In this document: one piece after another, positions 16,388-25,703 of the stretch | Layout: every line of letters starts with the position of its first letter | How positions within the stretch are numbered: position 1 is the first letter of the stretch | NCBI GenBank assembly: GCA_035308165.1 | Contig: DATGHC010000046.1 | Location: 18,118 to 82,117 of the forward strand | DNA from: DASTCZ01 sp035308165 | Lineage (GTDB): Bacteria > Acidobacteriota > Terriglobia > Acidiferrales > UBA7541 | Length of the DNA: 64,000 bases | Direction: 5' to 3' | Position numbers and translations under genes: made by a program | The notes under the pieces: generated by a model | Seen by the model: only the letters and a program-made list of their open reading frames with translations | Databases searched by the model: none | What the model was told of the DNA's origin: nothing

Positions 16388-17575
16388 CTAGAGGATACGC
16401 GTTTGGCCGGCGGAAACAAGACGGTAGCGAATCCCTCGCCAGGTAATGTTGCGGCTGAACGCCGATACAATGAAATTCACGGCATAGAGAAACGGAACAA
16501 GTGGAGAAAGAATCGTCCAGGCCCAGGCATAGCTTTCGAGCTTGTGCTTCCAGGCGGGTAACAACTCCAGCGCGGCGACCCACCGCAAAACTCCCTTCGC
16601 CGCAGCCAGCAGAAGAATCAGCAACAGGAGCACGGCAGTCTCCAGCCAGAGCTGATCATTAATCCAGGCCTGCACCAGGAGGATGCCACCGACGATAAAC
16701 GTAGCGCAGTAAATCAAGTGCGCGAGCGCCCCGGCTCCCCACATCCCCGCCGCGTAAACGCGAGTGATGGTGATCTGACGATTTGTAAACTCGAGCAATT
16801 CCCCGAAGTTGCTGTCCCGAAGAGTGGGCATCAGGCATTCCGGCACAAATTCGATGCGCTTGCCCGACATGCGCAAGGCACGCGTCATCGCCCAATCGTC
16901 GCTGACCGCGCCCGTCCAATGAGTCGCTACCGCAGCCTGCTCAAACATGGAGCGGCGAATGGCCGTTCCTCCGCCCCAACAAAAAGTACGGCCTGGCTGG
17001 CCTTGCAAGGTTGCGATGCTTGAATCCCAGGCCGCGCCGAATGCGCTCCAAAAACCGCCGCGATTGGGCAGCCACCACCGGAACGTGGTGGAGGCGCCGA
17101 GGTTGACGTCGGAGAGTGGCGCTACCAGATGCGTAAGCCACTGCCGGCCGGGGCGGCCGTCGGAATCCGCGAACACGAATACATCAAAACTGGGATCGAG
17201 TTGCCCTACTGCAATCCGCAGGTTGTTCACTTTTTCCCCGCAGGCCTCCGGCTTGCCGGCGATGACCAGGTGTGCGGGCGCGCCACTTGCTTCCACGACA
17301 TGTCGGACGGTCTTGGAGGCCGGATCATCGGAGCGAGCCATCACAAAAAAAATTTCGAAACTCGGATAATCCTGCTCGGTGAGCGCGGAAAGATTTTCCT
17401 CGAGGCCCGGCTCCAGCCCTTTACAGGGACAGATAAGCGCAACGCGCGGTGAAAAGAATCCAGGATGGCGCAGCAATCCGCGGCGCGCTTTGGCCAGCCA
17501 CTGCAGTCCTCCCCAAAGCGACCACAAACCAAAAAGCAGTTCGGCGACTACCATGGCGTAAAACAAGTTCTGCAT
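16388..17575 (-). CDS. Family 2/21 glycosyltransferase, ceramide glucosyltransferase/HpnI-like
   Basis: This 395-residue integral membrane glycosyltransferase has an N-terminal helix and a GT-A domain, then about four helices at the C-terminus. Catalytic motifs are visible: DSDGRPG (D137, D139) as the metal-binding pair, DD at 226-227 in TGAVSDDWAM, and a (Q/R)xxRW-like QITITRVY at about 267-274. This set and order fit the Glyco_transf_21 group, which contains ceramide glucosyltransferases and HpnI, an enzyme that adds N-acetylglucosamine to bacteriohopanetetrol. Acidobacteria make hopanoids, so HpnI-like action on a membrane lipid is plausible, but no hopanoid gene is next to it. The acceptor is therefore open. 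Confidence 0.8.
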   Translation of the reverse strand: MQNLFYAMVVAELLFGLWSLWGGLQWLAKARRGLLRHPGFFSPRVALICPCKGLEPGLEENLSALTEQDYPSFEIFFVMARSDDPASKTVRHVVEASGAPAHLVIAGKPEACGEKVNNLRIAVGQLDPSFDVFVFADSDGRPGRQWLTHLVAPLSDVNLGASTTFRWWLPNRGGFWSAFGAAWDSSIATLQGQPGRTFCWGGGTAIRRSMFEQAAVATHWTGAVSDDWAMTRALRMSGKRIEFVPECLMPTLRDSNFGELLEFTNRQITITRVYAAGMWGAGALAHLIYCATFIVGGILLVQAWINDQLWLETAVLLLLILLLAAAKGVLRWVAALELLPAWKHKLESYAWAWTILSPLVPFLYAVNFIVSAFSRNITWRGIRYRLVSAGQTRIL

Positions 17576-17667
17576 AAGCCAGGATGCCCCGCCGCGATTC
17601 TCGCATGCGCGCGGCCCGGTTTGCGGGTAGAATCACGCGCGAGTTCCGGCATTGCAAAGGGGGGAGA

Positions 17668-18021
17668 ATGGCACTTCGGATGGACCCGGCGAGGGTCACG
17701 ACAGCGTTTGAATTGGATGGATTTCGAGTGGTTCGCACGCTGGGAATTGTCCGCGGGATCGTGGTGCGCTCGCGGAGCGTGATTGGCAACCTGGGCGCGG
17801 CGCTGCAAACGATCGTCGGCGGCAACATTACAATATTCACCGAACTGTGCGAGAAGACGCGCGAAGACGCATTCGAGTTGATGGTGGACCACGCGGTGAC
17901 GCGGGGCGCCAACGCCATCGTCGGAATGCGCTACGATGCCACGGAAATCATGAATGGCGTCACCGAAGTGCTGGCTTACGGCACAGCTGTGGTGGTGGAG
18001 CCGGTATCGTCCGCACAATGA
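17668..18021 (+). CDS. YbjQ/DUF74 family protein
   Basis: A 117-residue protein of the YbjQ (UPF0145) family, which forms small pentameric rings of unknown function. The signature FRVVRTLGIVRGIVVRSRSVIGNLGAALQTIVGGNITIFTELCEKTREDAFELMVDHAVTRGANAIVGMRYDATE is nearly complete. The ATG at 17668 is preceded by GGGGGGAG; the open frame extends 28 codons further but without homology. The gene ends 32 bp before the kinase gene. Confidence 0.88.
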   Translation: MALRMDPARVTTAFELDGFRVVRTLGIVRGIVVRSRSVIGNLGAALQTIVGGNITIFTELCEKTREDAFELMVDHAVTRGANAIVGMRYDATEIMNGVTEVLAYGTAVVVEPVSSAQ

Positions 18022-18053
18022 TGTCTGCGCGGGGATGATAGACTACCGGCGCT

Positions 18054-20801
18054 ATGCGATGCCCGGCATGCGCCCGCGATATCCCCAACTCCAGCCGATT
18101 CTGCCCTGAATGCGGAGCCGCACTCGACCTTGGTTCGACTCCCACGGTTTTGGAAAACGACTCGCACCCGAGCTCGGGGCCGCCATCGCCTGCGCCACGA
18201 ACACCGGCGCCGAAATCCGGTTTGGCAGGGCGCCGGGATTCTTCCGACCCAACCAGCAGTTCGAGCTGGTCCGGCACCGGACGCTTCATCACCGGAACAA
18301 TTCTGGTGGGGCGCTACCGCATTGTCTCCGCACTGGGGCGCGGAGGCATGGGTGAAGTTTACCGCGCCGAGGACATCACACTTCAACAGGAAATTGCCCT
18401 GAAGTTTTTGCCCGCTGAACTGACCAATGATCCGGCCGCGCTGGAACGCTTCCACCGGGAAGTCCGAATTGCCCGGCAGGTCTCCCATCCCAATGTCTGC
18501 CGCGTGTTCGATATCGGAGTTTCCGATGGCGCCTCGTTTATCACCATGGAATATGTGGATGGCGAAGACCTGTCCTCGCTGATCCGTCGCATTGGCAGAT
18601 TCCCACAAGACAAGGGACTCGAAATCGCGCGACAGATTTGCGCGGGCTTGGCCGCGGCTCACGAACAGGGCCTGCTGCATCGCGACCTGAAGCCGGCAAA
18701 CGTGATGCTCGATGGTCGTGGGCGTGTGCGAGTCACTGATTTTGGATTGGCGACCCTGGCCGCCGAAGCGCACGGCGCTGATGTGCGCTCGGGAACGCCC
18801 GCGTATATGGCGCCGGAGCAGCTTGCCGGAACCGGTGTCACCTTGAAGAGCGACATCTACGCGTTGGGGTTGGTGCTGTATGAGATTTTCACGGGCAAAC
18901 GCGCGTTCGACGCACCGACTGTCGCCGAATTAAATCGAGTCCGGGAATCGTCGGTGCCTGCCAGCCCTACAACGCTGGTGAAAGAACTTGACCCGCTGAT
19001 CGAGCGGGTGATTCAACGCTGCCTCGAAAAGGACCCCGAGAGACGACCCGCTTCCGCGCTACAGGTTGCCGCGGCGCTGCCGGGAGGTAATCCACTGGCG
19101 GCGGCATTGGCAGCAGGCGAGTTGCCTTCTCCGGAAATGGTGGCTGCCGCGGGAAACAAGGAAGGAATCCGGCCGCGGTATGTGTGGGCGTCAATCGGCG
19201 TGGTGGCGATTTGTATATTGATCGAGTTTCTCCTCAGCGGCCAGACGCGGATTTACCGAACTGTGGGATTTCCGAAACCACCGGAGGTGCTGGCGGACCG
19301 CGCTCAAGATATTTTGCGTGGGATGGGATATACCGCAACGCCCGGCGATACGGCGACGGGGTTCGATGTTGACGGCGATTATCTGAACTACGTAGAGAAG
19401 CACGACACTTCCGCAACGCGGTGGAATCACGTGACGGGCGCGGTGCAATTCTGGTATCGCGAAAGCAGGACGGACATGCTCGCCACGCAGATCCTCAGCG
19501 GTTCGGTTCAGGGGCGCGTGACCGAAGGGGACCCGCGAGTGGACGAACCGGGAATGAAAATAATGCATCTGGATCCGCAAGGGCGGCTGGAATACCTGAG
19601 GGTTGCGCCACTGCGGAAAGTGAGTACCAAAACCGCATCGCCGCCGGAAACCGACTGGAATCGCCTCCTCACGGAAGCCGGATTTGATCCTGCGAACTGC
19701 ACGCGTGCTGATTCGGAATGGATTCCCTATTCGTATGCAGATGCGCGGGCGGCGTGGACGGCTTCAATGCCGGAGCGGCCTGACGTGACGTTGCACGTCG
19801 AGGCTGCGTCGTTCCAGGGGAAGCCGGTTTATTTCAGCATATTTGCGCCCTGGACGCCCAGCGGTGCCGCCGGCCTGACCGGAGCGAACCGAGTGCAGGC
19901 TATTTCGGCCGTTCTGATTGTGGGTCTGATGTTGGTGGGTGGAATCATTTTGGCGTGGAAAAACCTGAAGCTGAAGCGCGCCGATTTGAAGGGATCGCTG
20001 CGGCTTGCGGGGTTTGTTTTCTGCTTGACGCTTGCGACCTGGGCAATTGGGGCGAGCCACGTTGCGAGCCTCATTGAGGCCTATAGCCTGACGCTGGCGT
20101 TGAGTTGGGCCTCCCTCGCGGCAATTTTTCTTTGGATGATGTACGTTGCGCTCGAACCATTTGTACGCCGCAGGATGCCAACGCTGGTGATTTCCTGGAA
20201 CCGGCTGCTGGCCGGACAATTTCGAGATCCCATGGTCGGGCGTGACTTGCTGGTGGGGATTTCCACGGCGCTCTTCTTCGTCTCGCTCAGTAATCTAGAC
20301 ATACCGTATGCGGCGATGCGCAGACTCCCGCCGCCGATGCCTTCGACGAATCTCGTGGCGATTTCCGGAGGGCGGCTGATTTTCTCGATGCTCCTTTCAA
20401 CGGTGAACAGCGCAATCCTCGACGCGCTGGCATTCTTGTTCCTGGTTGTGATCCTTCAGTGGGTGCTTCGTAACCGATGGCTCGCAGTGGCGGGATTTGT
20501 CGCCATATTCACCGTGCGTGCTTACCTGCAGGGCGGTCCTGCGTTCGACATTGCGCTGAATGCAATAGCGCTTGCGGCAATCGGGTTTTTGATGTTCCGC
20601 TTCGGTCTGGTGGCGGTTGTGGCATTTCAATTCACTGACAACATAATTTCAGGCGCGCCGATTACTACCCAGGGCTCGGCGTGGTATGCCTGGATGGGCT
20701 GGCTCGGTGTTGCCGTGATTGCCGCTATTGTGATTTATGCCGCGCGAATCGGGCTGGCAGGACAACCGCTTTTCGGACGAGCCCTGACCGCAGACGATTG
20801 A
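18054..20801 (+). CDS. Zinc-ribbon Ser/Thr protein kinase with multi-membrane C-terminus
   Basis: The order of domains in this 915-residue protein is clear. Residues 3-20 form a double CxxC zinc ribbon (CPAC...CPEC), then a Ser/Pro linker. A Hanks-type kinase runs from about 87 to 345, with GRGGMGEVY, Lys117, HRDLKPAN (D211) and DFG (D229) all intact. A membrane helix at about 380-397 is followed by an extracytoplasmic region of about 230 residues, then about seven more helices to the end. This kinase layout is common in Acidobacteria. It is expected to sense outside signals and phosphorylate Ser/Thr, but neither ligand nor substrate can be seen. No phosphatase gene is adjacent, although an RsbU-like phosphatase is encoded at 25704. 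Confidence 0.9.
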   Translation: MRCPACARDIPNSSRFCPECGAALDLGSTPTVLENDSHPSSGPPSPAPRTPAPKSGLAGRRDSSDPTSSSSWSGTGRFITGTILVGRYRIVSALGRGGMGEVYRAEDITLQQEIALKFLPAELTNDPAALERFHREVRIARQVSHPNVCRVFDIGVSDGASFITMEYVDGEDLSSLIRRIGRFPQDKGLEIARQICAGLAAAHEQGLLHRDLKPANVMLDGRGRVRVTDFGLATLAAEAHGADVRSGTPAYMAPEQLAGTGVTLKSDIYALGLVLYEIFTGKRAFDAPTVAELNRVRESSVPASPTTLVKELDPLIERVIQRCLEKDPERRPASALQVAAALPGGNPLAAALAAGELPSPEMVAAAGNKEGIRPRYVWASIGVVAICILIEFLLSGQTRIYRTVGFPKPPEVLADRAQDILRGMGYTATPGDTATGFDVDGDYLNYVEKHDTSATRWNHVTGAVQFWYRESRTDMLATQILSGSVQGRVTEGDPRVDEPGMKIMHLDPQGRLEYLRVAPLRKVSTKTASPPETDWNRLLTEAGFDPANCTRADSEWIPYSYADARAAWTASMPERPDVTLHVEAASFQGKPVYFSIFAPWTPSGAAGLTGANRVQAISAVLIVGLMLVGGIILAWKNLKLKRADLKGSLRLAGFVFCLTLATWAIGASHVASLIEAYSLTLALSWASLAAIFLWMMYVALEPFVRRRMPTLVISWNRLLAGQFRDPMVGRDLLVGISTALFFVSLSNLDIPYAAMRRLPPPMPSTNLVAISGGRLIFSMLLSTVNSAILDALAFLFLVVILQWVLRNRWLAVAGFVAIFTVRAYLQGGPAFDIALNAIALAAIGFLMFRFGLVAVVAFQFTDNIISGAPITTQGSAWYAWMGWLGVAVIAAIVIYAARIGLAGQPLFGRALTADD

Positions 20802-20843
20802 CGTCGAATCCATTTTGCCTTCAACAACCTTTTCGGAAATAAA

Positions 20844-21446
20844 TTATCGGCGGCCGGCCGAAGTTTCATCGAACAATTGATCCGCGAGCGCCTCAAGCCG
20901 TGGGAGGAATTTCCCGGCCGCGTGACTGGCATTCTCAATAATGGATGGGTCAAGCAGGATGGCGCAGCGGTCCACGAATGGGCCGCTTGTTGATGGCCGC
21001 GCGCGATTGAGCGGGGAGCGACCGCCGATTGCTCGGGTAAGCCGGCAGTAAATCTCCAAGTCGCTGCGGAACTCCATTGAGTCTCCCGCCGTCCATTCGG
21101 AATCGCGGGCCAACGCACCGATGAAGTCGCGAAGAAATCTGGCCGGATTAATTTCACTTGTGCGCTTGCCGCGGACAGGCGCGCGCCGCCGCGGCTTTTT
21201 CTCTTCCAGGAGAAGTGTCACGCGCGCGGTCATCGCCAGCAACATTTCCCTCTCCAGAATAGCTTCGAGTTCACTTCTCCGCGCGGGATGCGCGCTGGCC
21301 TCCGGGCGATGGAATTGTTGCGCGTAGTCATCCACAAATTTTGCGCCAAAATGCCCACCCTGGAGCGACGCCAGGATTCGCTTGGCAAGCTCTTGCGGGA
21401 CGGACAGCTCGGTCTTTGATTTTCGGGTCACGGTTCTGCGGGGCAT
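20844..21446 (-). CDS. Hypothetical protein
   Basis: The 200-residue protein begins with a basic tail (MPRRTVTRKSKTE) and is mostly helical. A Lys/Arg block (EEKKPRRRAPVRGKRTS) lies in the middle. No Cys cluster, signal peptide or membrane segment is seen. It converges on the Ser/Thr kinase gene 42 bp away. The family is not recognised and function is unknown. Strand and frame are supported by typical codon use and a clean start. Confidence 0.55.
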   Translation of the reverse strand: MPRRTVTRKSKTELSVPQELAKRILASLQGGHFGAKFVDDYAQQFHRPEASAHPARRSELEAILEREMLLAMTARVTLLLEEKKPRRRAPVRGKRTSEINPARFLRDFIGALARDSEWTAGDSMEFRSDLEIYCRLTRAIGGRSPLNRARPSTSGPFVDRCAILLDPSIIENASHAAGKFLPRLEALADQLFDETSAGRR

Positions 21447-21528
21447 GGGGTGAAAAATGTTTACGCAAAGATGGGGTTCAGCGCAAGTGCGGAGTCGGTC
21501 TCTCTGCTGAGGATGTGCTGAAAAGCAA

Positions 21529-21562
21529 AGGGCGGAGAGCTCTTTGAAGAACTCCCCGCCCT
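21529..21562 (-). terminator. Terminator after lon
   Basis: AGGGCGG (21529-21535) pairs with CCGCCCT (21556-21562), with an inner GAG/CTC extension. Reading the minus strand the stem is followed by TTGCTTTTC. It lies 43 bp after the lon stop codon. Confidence 0.7.
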
Positions 21563-21604
21563 GCGATTACTTTTAGCGTTGGACTTCGTTTGACGCAGAT
21601 GAGT

Positions 21605-24028
21605 TTAGTGGACGGGCGGGACTCCGGTCGGCGCAGGCCGATCCGAAATGCGGCCCTTGTCCAGGGGCTTCACCACGACGGGCAACTTTTCGAGCGCCAG
21701 ATCGAGCACCTGGTCCACCGTCCGAGCGTAGTGAATGGTCATGCCCTCCAGCATGTGAGGCTGTAAATCTTCCTTCACATTGGCCTCATTGTCAGCGGGC
21801 AGGATCACTTCGCGGATTCCAGCTCGGCGGGCGCCAAGGACCTTTTCCTTGACTCCCCCAATCGGCATCACCACTCCGAGCAGTGAAATCTCTCCCGTCA
21901 TGGCCACGCGTGGACGCAGGGGGCGTCCCGTCAGCAAGCTGACGAGTGCCGTGACCATCGCGACACCGGCCGAGGGCCCGTCCTTCGGCACCGCGCCGGA
22001 TGGCACGTGAATGTGGATATCCTGCTTCCTGAAAAAGTCTGGGTCTATCCCGTAGCGATCAGCGTTGGCTCGCACCCAGGAAAGCGCCGCAGTCATGGAT
22101 TCCTGCATCACCTCGCCCAGGTGGCCGGTCATGGTGAATTGCTTGCTGCCGCGCATGCTGGTGGCTTCGATGAAGACAATGTCGCCGCCAACCGGTGTCC
22201 AGACCAGCCCGACAGAAACGCCGGGCCGCTTGACGCGCTCTTCAACTTCCCTTTCCGACCGGTACCGCGGGACTCCCAGCACTTCCTGCACGACGGCCGG
22301 AGTGATTTCAAGTTTCTCCTTGTTGCCTTCAGCCATGCGCCGAGCCTGTTTGCGCACCAGGGTTGCAATTTCGCGCTCCAGGTTGCGGACTCCGGCCTCA
22401 CGAGTGAAGCTGGTGATCAGTTCCCGCAGACCCTCATCGGTGAACTCAAATTGCTCGCCGACTTTCAGGCCGTGCTCGGCGGCCTGCTTGGGAATCAGGT
22501 AGCGCCGCGCGATGTTCACTTTTTCTTCTTCCGTGTAACCCGCCAGCTCGATGATTTCCATCCGGTCGCGCAATGGATCCGGAACCGGATCAATCACGTT
22601 CGCGGTGCAGATGAAGATGACTTTCGACAAATCAAACGGCACATCCAGATAGTGATCGCGGAAGGTGCCGTTCTGCTCCGGGTCGAGAACTTCCATCAGC
22701 GCTGCGGAAGGATCGCCACGAAAATCACGCCCCAGCTTGTCCACTTCGTCCAGCATGAAGACCGGGTCGTTCACTTCAGCCCGCCGCAACCCTTGCAGGA
22801 TCTGGCCAGGCAACGCGCCGATGTAAGTACGCCGGTGGCCGCGGATTTCCGCTTCGTCGTGCATTCCGCCCAGCGAAATGCGCGCGAATTTGCGGCCCAT
22901 CGCTCGCGCGATGGATTTTCCGAGCGAGGTCTTCCCCACTCCCGGAGGCCCAAGGAAGCAAAGGATCGGTCCCTTCATTCCCGGCTGGAGCTTCTTCACC
23001 GCCAGGTAATCCAGGATGCGTTGCTTCACTTTTTCAAGATCGTAGTGGTCTTCGTCCAGAATCGCCTGCGCCTTGGGAATATCAATTTCCGATGCGCCGG
23101 ATGACTTGGACCACGGTAGCGTGGTCATCCAATCAAGATAGGTCCGCGCGACCATGTATTCGGCTGAAGAAGGGGTCATGTGCTCGAGCCGCTTCAACTC
23201 GCGCTCGCATTCCTTCTCCGCCTCGGCAGGCATGCCGGACTCCTTCACTTTCTTCCGGAGTTCCTGAACCTCGGCCTCGCCATCGTCGCTCTCTCCCAGC
23301 TCCTTTTGGATGGCCTTCATTTGTTCGCGCAGCAAGTATTCGCGCTGGCTGTGGCTGACCTGTTCTTGCACTTGCTCCTGAATCTTGTTCTTCAGTTCCA
23401 GGACTTCAAGTTCCTTGCTCAGCTCACGGATGAGCGTTTCCAGACGCTTTCGGACAGACGCGGTTTCCAGCAGCTCCTGCTTGATGAGCGTGTTCAACGA
23501 CGGCAGCATGCCGGCGATAAAATCTGCCAGACGGCCGGGATCTTCAATATTCAGCACCACAGTTTGCAAGTCGTCGGAAAGTTGCGGGGACCGCGCCACA
23601 ACTTCACGAAATAAGGATTGCGCATTGCGCTCCAGTGCCGTCAGCTCCGCATCGAGCGGCCCGGTAACATCGGGATGCGCTTCAATATTTGCGCGCATAA
23701 AGGGGCGCAAGCTCAGGACTTCAGTTATGCGGATCCGTTCCAGGCCCTCCAGGAAAATGACCATATTTCCGTTGGGCATCTTGACTGTCTTATGCAGTTT
23801 TGCTGCCGTACCCACGGAGTGGAGATCGGCGCCGCCGGGCTCATCAACCCGCGGATCGAGTTGTGCCACAACACCAATAATTTTTTCTTCACCCTGCAGT
23901 GAGTTCACTAGGGCGAGCGAACTTTCGCGGCCAATCGGCAGTGGCGTAACGCCACCGGGGAAAAGCACGATATCCCGGACCGGTAGTATCGGCAATTCAT
24001 TCGGAATTGTTGTTTGTTTATCTGCCAT
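21605..24028 (-). CDS. lon: ATP-dependent protease Lon
   Basis: Lon degrades misfolded and regulatory proteins in the cytoplasm. This 807-residue protein has all three parts. The N-terminal LON domain (residues about 10-205) starts LPILPVRDIVLFPGGVTPL. The AAA+ domain has Walker A GPPGVGKTS (K about 365) and a sensor region. The C-terminal protease has PKDGPSAG (catalytic S about 686) and GGVKEKVLGARRAG (catalytic K about 727). The length is normal. AGAGGG lies before the ATG. A promoter-like pair is seen at 24144-24172 and a terminator at 21529, so it may be a single-gene unit. Heat-shock control is common for lon, but I see no CIRCE element. Confidence 0.97.
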   Translation of the reverse strand: MADKQTTIPNELPILPVRDIVLFPGGVTPLPIGRESSLALVNSLQGEEKIIGVVAQLDPRVDEPGGADLHSVGTAAKLHKTVKMPNGNMVIFLEGLERIRITEVLSLRPFMRANIEAHPDVTGPLDAELTALERNAQSLFREVVARSPQLSDDLQTVVLNIEDPGRLADFIAGMLPSLNTLIKQELLETASVRKRLETLIRELSKELEVLELKNKIQEQVQEQVSHSQREYLLREQMKAIQKELGESDDGEAEVQELRKKVKESGMPAEAEKECERELKRLEHMTPSSAEYMVARTYLDWMTTLPWSKSSGASEIDIPKAQAILDEDHYDLEKVKQRILDYLAVKKLQPGMKGPILCFLGPPGVGKTSLGKSIARAMGRKFARISLGGMHDEAEIRGHRRTYIGALPGQILQGLRRAEVNDPVFMLDEVDKLGRDFRGDPSAALMEVLDPEQNGTFRDHYLDVPFDLSKVIFICTANVIDPVPDPLRDRMEIIELAGYTEEEKVNIARRYLIPKQAAEHGLKVGEQFEFTDEGLRELITSFTREAGVRNLEREIATLVRKQARRMAEGNKEKLEITPAVVQEVLGVPRYRSEREVEERVKRPGVSVGLVWTPVGGDIVFIEATSMRGSKQFTMTGHLGEVMQESMTAALSWVRANADRYGIDPDFFRKQDIHIHVPSGAVPKDGPSAGVAMVTALVSLLTGRPLRPRVAMTGEISLLGVVMPIGGVKEKVLGARRAGIREVILPADNEANVKEDLQPHMLEGMTIHYARTVDQVLDLALEKLPVVVKPLDKGRISDRPAPTGVPPVH

Positions 24029-24130
24029 GGGGCCCTCTGAAAGCTCTCAGATAAAGGAGAGCATTTCGTCTTCCAGTTAGGGTTAGATGCTTAATGAAGC
24101 AAAGGGTTGCGTAAACATCTACCTCCAAGA

Positions 24131-24172
24131 CTAAGGAATTATGAGTGTATTACGCTAAGGATTATAAATCAA
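24131..24172 (-). promoter_or_regulatory. Promoter-like site with direct repeats upstream of lon
   Basis: On the minus strand TTGATT (24172-24167) and TACACT (24149-24144) are 17 bp apart, a fair -35/-10 pair. Two direct repeats, CTAAGGAATTAT (24131-24142) and CTAAGGATTAT (24155-24165), start 24 bp apart and overlap it, and could be a regulator site. Confidence 0.35.
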
Positions 24173-24300
24173 CCCAGTTTCGATTTCAAGCCCTTATTTT
24201 CTAACAACTTATGAAAGTAATATTACTATCTAAGATCATCAAATTACGTGGCTTACAGCAGTTCCAGGGCACAAAGTCCTTGAGTGCTCATTTCAAGTTG

Positions 24301-25647
24301 TCAGTTCGGCGAATTCTCCAAGAACTCAGCCTTCACGAATTGAACCGCCTCATCCTTCGTCCTGAGGCGCCCTTCGAGCTGAGCGTCTTCCACGGATTGC
24401 AAAATGGACTTGAAAGCCGGCCCAGCTTGGAACCCGAGAGCCATAAGATCATCCCCGGTCAACAAACGGGGCGGACGGACTTGCTCGGGCGGAGTTTCCG
24501 CCAGGAACTTGCGAATGTACTCCCAGTTCCCCAACATCCGGTGGCTGGCCTGGCAATCCAGGCGGTGAAGTTCCAGATGCTCATCAAACCGTGGCAACCT
24601 GACAAAGCGCTTCAACGTAGCAGGCCGCATCTGCATGACATCCTTAAAGCGCATGTGGCTGGCGACCAGACTCACGATTTGTTCAGTGTCATCGCCCGAA
24701 AAGCGAAATCTGTGGCAGATTTCTTCTGCCATCCGCGCCCCAACTTCATCGTGGCCATCGAAACGGATACGATCGCCGGTCTGCTGGGCGGACTTAAACG
24801 TGGCCGGCTTACCCACATCATGCAGCAACGCGCCCCACGCCAGCGTGGAAGGACAACCGGGGGGCAAATCCTCAAGCAGCATTCGAGTGTGAATCCAAAC
24901 GTCGCCCTCGGGATGATACTCCGGCGGCTGAGCAACGCCCTTCATGTTGGCGATCTCGGGCAGCAAAATGGACAACAGCCCGGTTTCGTCCAGCAGCTCG
25001 AATCCTTGGCGCGCGGCGCCTTCAGTGAGCAGCTTGGTCAATTCGTCGCGAAGCCGCTCGGCGGACACTTGAACGATTTGCGCAGCAAGCTTGCGGATGG
25101 CCGCAAAAGTTTGCGGCTCGATGGTATACCCAAAGCGCGCGGCAAATCGTACCGTGCGAGCCAGCCGCAATTTATCTTCTGAGAAGCGCAGGCCCGGATC
25201 CCCGATGGTACGGATGACTCCGGCACTCAGATCATCACGCCCGCCAACGAAGTCCAGCACTTCACCAGTCGCCGGGTCCATCAGCAAACCGTTTATCGTG
25301 AAATCGCGGCGCCGTACATCTTCTTGAGCGGTGCGGGAATAAACCACATGGTCGGGATGGCGCCCATCGGAGTAACCCACATCAGAGCGAAAGGTGGCAA
25401 CTTCAACCTGCGCGCCATCTCGAGGCACTATGACAACTCCGAATTTCGCGCCCACCGTAAGACCGCCCGGAAAAAGCTCTTCGACCCGCGCGGGGACAGC
25501 ATCGGTGGCTACGTCATAATCGGCAGGTTCGCGCTGGAGCAACAAATCGCGCACACACCCACCCACTAGATAGGCCTGATGCCCGTGCTCGCTCAGTGTG
25601 CTGCAAATCTGCTGAGCCAATTCGCGCGGTTTGAGATTTGCCTCCAT
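24301..25647 (-). CDS. cca: CCA tRNA nucleotidyltransferase / poly(A) polymerase family
   Basis: The enzyme adds or repairs the 3' CCA end of tRNAs. The N-terminal head has LVGGCVRDLLL and then DYDVATDA, whose aspartates bind metal. RRDFTINGLLMDP and the ERLRDELTKLL neck follow. The C-terminal half contains an HD motif (HDVGKPATF), as in class II enzymes with a phosphohydrolase-like domain. At 448 residues from ATG 25647 it is the expected size; a TTG 36 bases upstream is possible. It is the last gene of the minus-strand run that begins at rpmE. CCA-adding versus poly(A) activity cannot be told apart by eye. Confidence 0.92.
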   Translation of the reverse strand: MEANLKPRELAQQICSTLSEHGHQAYLVGGCVRDLLLQREPADYDVATDAVPARVEELFPGGLTVGAKFGVVIVPRDGAQVEVATFRSDVGYSDGRHPDHVVYSRTAQEDVRRRDFTINGLLMDPATGEVLDFVGGRDDLSAGVIRTIGDPGLRFSEDKLRLARTVRFAARFGYTIEPQTFAAIRKLAAQIVQVSAERLRDELTKLLTEGAARQGFELLDETGLLSILLPEIANMKGVAQPPEYHPEGDVWIHTRMLLEDLPPGCPSTLAWGALLHDVGKPATFKSAQQTGDRIRFDGHDEVGARMAEEICHRFRFSGDDTEQIVSLVASHMRFKDVMQMRPATLKRFVRLPRFDEHLELHRLDCQASHRMLGNWEYIRKFLAETPPEQVRPPRLLTGDDLMALGFQAGPAFKSILQSVEDAQLEGRLRTKDEAVQFVKAEFLENSPN

Positions 25648-25703
25648 GGACAGATTATCCGCCTCGAAGTGCAAACTCTCCAAATTTCACACGGAAGAGT
25701 TTC

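Noticed and set aside
22007..23104. Open frame of about 365 codons antisense to lon
   Set aside because: Shadow of lon; low-quality protein-like sequence.
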